Shown: piece by piece, positions 49,601-58,600 of the stretch
Position numbering within the stretch: position 1 is the first letter of the stretch
Layout of the letters: each line of letters starts with the position of its first letter
From: Kryptolebias marmoratus
Taxonomy: Eukaryota > Chordata > Actinopteri > Cyprinodontiformes > Rivulidae
Direction: 5' to 3'
DNA: 64,000 nucleotides
NCBI RefSeq assembly: GCF_001649575.2
Contig: NC_051440.1
Coordinates: 16,179,567 to 16,243,566 of the forward strand
Translations under genes and position numbers: made by a program
Notes under the pieces: model-generated
The model's database searches: none
Seen by the model: only the letters and a program-made list of their open reading frames with translations
Told to the model about the DNA's origin: nothing

Positions 49601-52600
49601 GCTGTGGTGGTCATCTTGAATTGAGTTTACTCCTACAGTTTAACAGCTGTATGTCCACATTCAGTGATAATTTTCTGCAATTTTCTTGTTTGGTTCAAGA
49701 GATCCTCCCTGTTCACCATTCCACATTGGGCAATAATAAGACTACTTTCAGTCCACAACAAAATACTAAAAGAGAGATTAATTAAATTCTTACAGTAACT
49801 GTACAAACTACTACCTCCACATATACCCTCAACAAAATCAGATGATCCTAATGTTTCTTTTACAGCAGACAGCTCTGTAGGCTTCTGACCACACAGTACA
49901 AGATGCAGTCCTCAAAAAATGATTCTGATTCTCCCACAAACAACACAGTTTGAAAAGTAGGAATTTTACTCAGACAAATCAAAAAAACAGAAAACAATTG
50001 GTCACGAAACAGCTCAAAGCTGCAAATCAAACTTTGCCAAAGAACACGATAATGAGCTTAATGATTGGTAGCAGCATATTTCTGGGTTAGATAAAAAACC
50101 AAAATAAACAAATTAGTTTGGATCAGATGGGTTTGAGCGTGTTATGCATAATGCCGGCTGTGAAACGAGGAGGTGGGCGTGTGTTGATTAGCAAAAACCC
50201 GGGTGCACAGGCATGTAGAGATGACATTTAGAAACGGTTCTATAAATTCATGCTTCTTTGGGCAAATAATAATAAAAAAATACACTCCCCAATCACAGAA
50301 ACAAAGGAGAAATTTCCACCATGACAGTAATGTGCACATGCTAAATTTTATCTTTAACAGATTTTGCTGATTTTCTTTCTGAGGAAAAACATCCTTTGAA
50401 ATAAACCCAACAGCATACCTTTGTAGAAAACTGAAGGACTTCCTTTGTTAACAAAATTAAATTCACAAGATGTTACAAAATGGTTGTTTTTCTGACTTTT
50501 CTCAATGTCTTTTGGAGAGTTTTTATGTAATTTAAAAGAATATACAGGATTTCATCCTCTTAATACTAAAATGAATATAGATTTAGTATAAATATCTGCA
50601 CTCCTCTTTAGAAAAATACCTGATTAGCCTGAGAGAGACATGGTTGAGTACAAATACATGCAGGCAAATAAATGCACGAACCTTCAGATTTGGTTTTAAG
50701 TCCTCCAAATATCTACCAAATTAATAACATTTCCACCATCTGTACTTCCATCTGTTGTTTGGAATATGTGCTAACTCATTGTGCAAAGTGAGGTGGTAAA
50801 CAGGCTAAAAAAATAAATTTTAACAGTCAGCACTGTTGTTGTGAGCAAGTTTGCAAGCTAATAATGATAACATAAGGGTGGTTGTAATGTTATAAGCAGT
50901 CAGTATCCAACCTGCAGGAGACAACAATCAGAACAATCCCAGTTTTGAGAATCAGAGAGAAATTCTTATGAAGAAAGTCAAGCTAAAAGTTATTTAGAAG
51001 AATTATTAGCGTATTTCAACCTTCTAAAACAACTCAAACCTCAAACATTTGAGAGCGGCTAAAGCAAATATTATGTTATAAACTTTTACACCAAATTTCA
51101 TTTTCATCATTCAGTTTCATTAACTGAGTACAGTTAATAGTATTTCTTTCACAGCTTGTGTTTTACACAGAACTGTGGACTGCACTGCAGCAGGGCCATT
51201 AACTACAGATGTCCGTGTAAAGAACTGCAACGCTACGTAAAACCTTTTCAGTAAAGAAATTCCTTGAATTGCTCTGAAATTATCGCACTCTAAATTGTTT
51301 TGCATGGATGAACTCTGACTAAGCTCCATTCAAGATGGCTGCCACAGCTAAGCAAACACAAACATGGCAAAAACTCAGAATATTTTATTGATACTGAGCT
51401 CCAATTTGGTGTGGCAGCAGCTGAGATTGATCGCCGACACATAAGTTGAGTGCTAACTGATCGAGTGAGATCTGTTTTTTAAGCTTTGCTATAAACAATT
51501 GGAGTCCACTCTGTTAGCAAAATATCTCACGAAACACTGGATGGACTTTGATGAAAACAATCACCGCCACAGCCAGCTGATCTTAGAAAACATAAAACTG
51601 GCTGTGACTCAGTCAGCTTTACAGATATTGAGCTAAAATCTGGGCATAAACAGTCTACTGCATGTCAGAACAGTTCTGATGATGGTAATCACTTGTCCGC
51701 GCTGAAGGAAAGGACATTTTAGTTAATGAGTTCAAAGGAACAGTGACTCAAGTCCTGTCATGCTGGTGACATACTCCTGAGGGAAATGGCAGCACATCAG
51801 CAGAGAGGATATTAAATGTACGCTGCAACAAAAGCTATTACGCTGAAGCAGAAAACAAAAATGTTTTTTTTTTTATTGTTGCTTTTTTTTTACTTTAATT
51901 TAGTCCTGAGGACAAACTTCAGATATCACTGGGACATTTCAAGGACAGCACAAGCCAGGGAACAAGCACCTGTTGCAGCTCCTATTTGTCCAGCTGCTTC
52001 AAAATCATTTTCCAGGCAAAAGATAAAACAGCATCACAAACCATTTCCGCCCTGGAGTTTGTTAAAGGCAAAGCAGTCCAGAGTAAGGACAAACTAGTGT
52101 TGGTCTCTCAAGGTCTCCTGATGTTTAAATGACTCGCGTTGAACAGAAATGCTCCCACTCATTTGCTCAGGACTGAGAAAATGAGCAAAGAATTAACTCA
52201 GGCTCCATCCTTTTCACTACGAATGTGCTCTTATGTGTAACCTTGGCTGAACTGAACGAGTAAACGGACATGCAACAATCCAGCGCTCACGAGCACCCTT
52301 AAAAGAGGATGGTTTTAAAACAGGACGTGCGATCCAGGAGAGACAGTTGTAAAACAAAGCATCTATTTTTGTCCTAATGAAAACCACACTGATTGCCTGC
52401 AGTGAAGGTCTCGGTTGTGATTGTGGCTTACAATCAAAAACACTGCAGCGTTTAGTTAAAGGTTACAGGCAATCAGTGTAATTCGCTAATTATACAGAGG
52501 TTTGGTGTCATCACAGCTTACAGCAGTGAGACGGCAGAACCAGTTCAACACGTGCACGTCTTTACAGTCGTCCTATTAGTCCGTCGTTCTGACTGAAAAC

Positions 52601-55600
52601 AATATTGTAAAATATGCGAGCTGTGTCACCGCTTGCTCTCATGTTTTGCATACAAGGCTGCAGGCAAAAAGTCTAGTCATTTCATGAAGTTCAGAGAGAC
52701 CTTAAAAGCTCCGCTCAGGCTTGCGACAAACTGTTGGGTTGAAAGGCAAATCGTTTTCGGAAGAATGGCCTGGCTGTGATGGGGGTCTCACCTAAAAGCT
52801 TCGATGAGTCTCTCCACTTTCTGCGCCTCTCCCTGAACACGAACGTGAGCCTGAAACTTCCTCAGAGCTTCGTCAAGTTCCATGTTTGAGAAATCCATCT
52901 CGTCCACCACGCAGCTGTCGAGAGACAAAGGACAAAACAGAGGTCAGAAGGTCATGGTGACATCCATGCATTGTCCCTAACCTGTTCCTGAGTACCTGAG
53001 TAAACTGAGTTCAAACTGCATCATTTGATATAGTTCAGGATAAACTTTTTAAGTTTGATTTCATAGTTTGCAACAAGTACCTTTAAAGGAGACTCTGATG
53101 CTCTGGCTCGATGCTCCAGTCAGACATTCAACATATTGTCTCGGCTATTCGGAGTTCATTATAAAATGTTTAATCAGTCCCATTTGGATGCTTTATTTTG
53201 TTGTTGCTTCTTCCACATCAAAGTCAAAGATTACAGAAAAATTCTAACTTAATTTTCTCATCTTAAAAGTTGTCTAACTGCACTAAGTGGGATCGGTTTT
53301 CAAACCAAACAGGAAGTGTTAGAGGCATGATCTGTCACAGACTGGCAGCTCAGTTCTAATGCATCTAAAATATTATCTTGTGAGCCAAATAAGAATGTGA
53401 CAAAAGCTAAATCTGGCCTGAGGGCTTTGAGTTTGACATATGTGCTCCAGTCTATGCTAAGGGCTAATGGCTAATAGCAGTTTAGTTGAGAACATAGTGA
53501 TAAACTAAACAAATGCTGTCGTGCCTTAGTGTAACGGTTAGGTAGCTGTTAGCCTAGCCTAGTACTAACTACTGATAACTGTTTGAAGACACATCAATTC
53601 AAAAAAATCACCAGACTATCCCTTTAAAGCAGTTAAACATGTAGAAACGTGTGAATGTGCAACAAAGTCCATGTAAGTGCTGATGGCCACTTTAACTCTT
53701 ACAGTTATACTTCTATTAGAGCTGCTGACCTGGAATAAGCACCATGTTTACAACATGTGCATACACACACACGTACACACACACACACCGTGCAAATATC
53801 AGTGGAAGAGAAAGGCTCCGGTGACAGCTGGAGATTAGAGGGAAGGAAGAAGAGTGGTGAGCATGACAACATGATGAAACTCAAAGAGCAGAAAGGGAGA
53901 GGCACATAAAAGGTTGAGAACAGGCTGCGGCAACGCAGGAAGTGCATCCATGAGTCTGAGCGTGCACAGTTGTGTGCTTGTGCACACGTGGCTCAGTGTA
54001 AGAAAGTGAGGGTGTCTGAGTGTGTTCAGTGCAGTGGCCTAATTCTACAATCCTTACAACAACCTCAGCAAAAAGCCCCTCTACAATGGTTCTCTGAGCA
54101 CAAAAACATGCTGTGCAAGCATTAAGTAGGGACGTGTGTTTACAGACGGGCTGCACGCACGTACTGATGAATGTTAAATGACTTCCACGCGTTATGTGGG
54201 AAACACCTGCAATAATTGCTCTGAAAAAAGTAAAATGATCCAATTATTTTTAAGAATTCTCTTTCGATTCTAAAAAGGGATAAGCGTTATGAAAAAAATC
54301 AATATTTACAGTCTATATTTTTGCCTTGTCATGTTTTGGTATGACTGAAAACCAGATCTACATTAAACAAATCAGTTTTCTACACATTTTTTGTAGAAAG
54401 TTGATTCTTTTTGGATCATAAAGCTGCTTTGGTGCAACTTTAGACATCTAGTCCGAGTCAACATAATGTTTTAGATCGGATTCAATTTCTGCTTTTTTAC
54501 TAAAGTTTGGTTTAAATTTATTTCATTTTAATTAGACCACGGGTCGTATATATCCAGACCAGGAAGTTGAAGCCTGAACGAGACCAGCTTTCATAGTATA
54601 ATGGTTCCGGTACAAATAATAAGCCCCGCCTCCTCCACAAAGTAAATGAATGGGACATTGGTGTTTATAAAATTAAAAATTAAACTGCAGATGTTTTTCA
54701 GGTGTTGACTTTTGATTCACGTAGTTCTTATCTTGCAGCTGTATGTTCAAATGTTTTTTTTTTCAAACACGTTTAGCTGTACTTAGGTATTTGATGCAAA
54801 ATAAACAAAGATCATGTGACACCATGAGCTATGTTCCAAGGGAGTAGGCGGAGCTAAAAGCTCCTCATCTCTTGTCCCAAAAATACAAAATGGCAGCTCC
54901 AACAAACCGGGTCTTCCTTTAGTTCCCAGCAAGGGGGGATTGTGGGGAATTTTAGTCTATATTATATACAGTTTATGGATCAGGTTATTTTTTCTTGGTA
55001 ATCATCTTAAATATTTTTTCTTTTTTTTTTGGCAATTACTTGAATTCACTCAGCATAGATTAAATACTTCAGCATTTTGTTTGAACAAGCATTTGGATTG
55101 CATTACTTGAGCCAGTTTTATTTAACAGAAACTACAGGACTGACATTATTCAGCCTGACAAAAGATAATTAACTAAATCATTTAACAGGCCTATTTCAAC
55201 AGAGAATCAACAGCAGCTATAGTCAACACTAATAGATTATGTTGACCTAAATCAGATATGCTGTTGAAACAACAAAATTGTTCACTTATATAAAAAAAAA
55301 AAGTTACTTTTTTTCTTTTTTATTGTTTTCATTCTAGCTTCAACCAACAAATATAAATCAGTTAACAAACCTAAACTCCGCCTATTTATGCTGCAAACAA
55401 AATTCTGTTTAATTAAGCAAACATGTGCTTTGGTTATTTGTTAGAGACCTAAAGTTGGAATGATTTTGTCAACAATTGTTTCCAAGACTGAAGCAACTAC
55501 AACTTTTTGTATCTTGCTGACAAAACGCAGAGCTGCTCACAGTTTGAAGAATGGCTTCGTGCTTTTCTTTGTTCCGTGTTATAAAATGTGCTCCTCTGAA

Positions 55601-58600
55601 CATCTCTGGTTGCAGAATTCAGTTTGCCTCTCTGAGTTTCTCCACAGTCCTTTTATTACTGGTCTGCCTGCTCTCCGGGGGCCTCTGTTTGTTCTTTTAG
55701 CTGTTATACTCAGTTTTGTTTATCACTTCTGAGCCTTTCTGCAGTCGGGTCTTTAAGAGCACTGCACTGACAACTTTAGGATGTCTGAATCTGGAACCTG
55801 AAAAAAAGGATGATACTTTTTTTATTTTTTTAACTTTAATTTGGTGTTCTTGCCTTTTAAAGCACCCAGATTTGACGTAAAACCCAAATTTTGTCTTCAT
55901 GAAATACATTCAAATGCCAACCAGACATAAGCTCATGAGAATGCATGATTCTGTGTGAATAATAATAATGATAAAAAGGGCACCAAGTGACGTGCACTCA
56001 CTCCAGGACGTCTCTGTTGAACTGCAGCTTGCTGTTCCCCAAAAACTCCCCAATCATCTGTCGGCTCAGGCCCTTCCTCTGCAGCAGGAAGTGGGCCACT
56101 CCGATGGCCGTGTCCGGGACGAAGCCACGCGTGATCAAGAAGTGGATGCCTCGCTCTGGGTTCCTGTCTCCCCCGCCAAACCCCAACGACAGAAAAGAAG
56201 CTGAGTGTTAGCAACATGTGTGTGATCGTTCGGTACTCAAGGTCTGGGTGAGACAGACAGTGTGTTGCTCTGTGTTTCATAAAAAGGATGCATAATGTGT
56301 GTAAGACAGAATGTGTGTGTGTGTGAGTAAGAGGGAGTACAAACAGGGAAAAGGAGTGCATTCATGCAGAAAAGCTGTGAGCTCAGGACTTCAGGATCAG
56401 CTCAGCTGTCACTGAGTTAATTTACTTTAATTTGTATGAACTAATATTAAATGGAGACCAACCGTAAACTCTGTTTATAGAGTCTGAGTGGCTCTCACGT
56501 TGTTCATGCCTTTCTTGCTGTTCTGCTACATTTTGCTCCCTCTTCATCTCTACACTGTCTTCATCTCTTATTTCACGGACATCACGCCCTTTTAAGTTGG
56601 CGCTAAATTGGCAGCTCCTCCCAACAATCTCAAACACTGAATGGAGAAAACTGCATTTTCTGCGACAACGCAGGGTGAATGTTGAGAGCTGAAGGAGCTG
56701 AAACTGAGCTGTTAAAGCTAAAAGAAGCTGAACACTAGCTGAAAGCCAAAAGCAGCAAAAGTGTAACTAAAAGCAGTGCAAAGTAGCTAAAAGCTATAAG
56801 TAGCAAAAAAGGATATTTACAAACCAAAACAGTAAAAGGCTAGCCTAAAGCTAAAAGTAAAAAGGTGCAAGCTAAAATAGCAAAAGGGTAGCTAAAAGCT
56901 AAATCTAGCAAAAGGTTAACAAAAAGCTCAACATAGCATAAAAAGAGAAAAATAGAGCATGTCTCCTGAAGATTTCAAAATGTTTATCAAGAAATAAAAG
57001 AGATCTCAATGTGTTTCTATAGAGGATCCTTGTAGGTAAAGTTAAATATTCTCATAAGTATAAAAGTTATTAAAATCAAGAATCATAGCACCCAGCTCCT
57101 GGATGAATGACTTAAACTGCACAAAGTATGCAGAAGTAGTTAAATTGCAAAAAACGTGGAAAAATTACAGAAAAAACATTAGTGTGAATCCTGAATCAAC
57201 AATCTCACAAAAAGCTGCTGCTTAGGGAAGTTTTAGGTTTGATCAATTCAAACAATAGTTCCTGAAACTCTAAGCCGGAGGATGCAGGTATATTTCAGAT
57301 GTTTTCTGTCACAGAGCTTTATTCCCACTCACACGTTGAAGAGGTTGAGACCAATACGGTAGAGGCGTTTGCGGTGGGTGTCAGTGGACAGGGTTGGCGA
57401 GCGGCAGGAAATGGGATCCTGACAACGGTCCCTCGGCAAAGAGACCACCAGAGCCTGCAGGGCCTCAGGGGTCTGACCCGGGGGGATCTGCTGAGGATGA
57501 GTGTAGTGGTACTGCTGGTACTGAGTATAAATCTGCGCAGGCTGCTGGTTAGACTGGGCCGAGGTGGAAACTGAAGTGGAAGTAGAGGTAGAAGTGGAGG
57601 TGGACCCCAGTCTGTCTGAGCCGCCCTCGCCCTCCGATCCGACCCCTCCCGCAGCCGGCACTGCTGAGCCCCTCCTGGATCCCGGATCCACCATTTCCAG
57701 CTCCTCACTGGGAGGAGGCGCGGGGAACTCCGGCTCCTCCGCTGACAGGCCGTCTCCTCCTCCGCCCGTCCCGCTCACTGAGGTCTTCCTGCTGCCCGGT
57801 CCTCCTCCTGCGTTCCCTAGAGAGGTGGTGGTCGTGGTGGTGGAGGAGGAGATGGTGTAGGAGCTATTGCTGTCGATGTGAACCGTTACATCCCTGAAGG
57901 CCATGAGCAGAGAGCTGGCACTGCGGGGCAGACCGGCGCTTTCTGCGGCTGCACGAAAGGCCCCGGGGTCCATCAGCAGTCCTTTCCCCTCTCCGCTCTC
58001 TGACATGCTCCAACCACGAAGGGCGTCGTCGATGGACTGAGCCAAGGAGTGAAGCTGCAGATATGATTAAAACGGAAATTCAAATTAAATTAGCAATCAG
58101 CTTTGGTTAAAGGGCATCATTCATGTAAGGGAAAGTTAATGACAGCCTGAGGTTAATTCTAGGTAGCCTCTGTAATAATGACTACCCAGCAGGCTTCAGC
58201 ATTCAAACAAAAGTTTGTGTCAAGTTTTTGGAGCCAATCACTCCTTTTGTTTTTCCAGCAGCGTGCTAACGTGTCGAAAGTTTGGGAGCATTTATTTAGG
58301 TGTTTGAAGTCAATATCAAAACTCTAAAATGTGCCAAATAAGCCCTTTACTGAACTGAAAGTCCTGAGAGGGCAACATTTCAAATAGGAAATCTGAGAAG
58401 TGGTACTGCTTTTACACACACACACACACACACACATAAGAAGCTTGTTTTAGATTTGATGGTATCAGCGCCTGAATTTCTTTTTTTTCACACAGATCAC
58501 AAAGACCACAGTTGGCAAAATCCTACACACAGGTAGCAAAACACCAGCCCAGATTTTCACAAATCCAAGCACAATGTCAGCTTTACACTTTTTGCAAAAA

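Larger units (their letters stand above)
46588..52791. other. iqsec3: iqsec3 intron (6.2 kb) between v5 and v6
   Basis: The largest intron fully inside the window. It holds five CAAGATGGC-family copies (47150-47400, 49230-49710, 51285-51660) and CA tracts near 48075-48105. No exon or RNA gene recognised. Confidence 0.55.

Noticed and set aside
57299..57860. Plus-strand frames with Val/Glu repeats and Ser/Pro runs opposite iqsec3 exon v3
   Set aside because: They mirror the Ser-Thr and Gly repeats of the minus-strand exon. No independent gene evidence.
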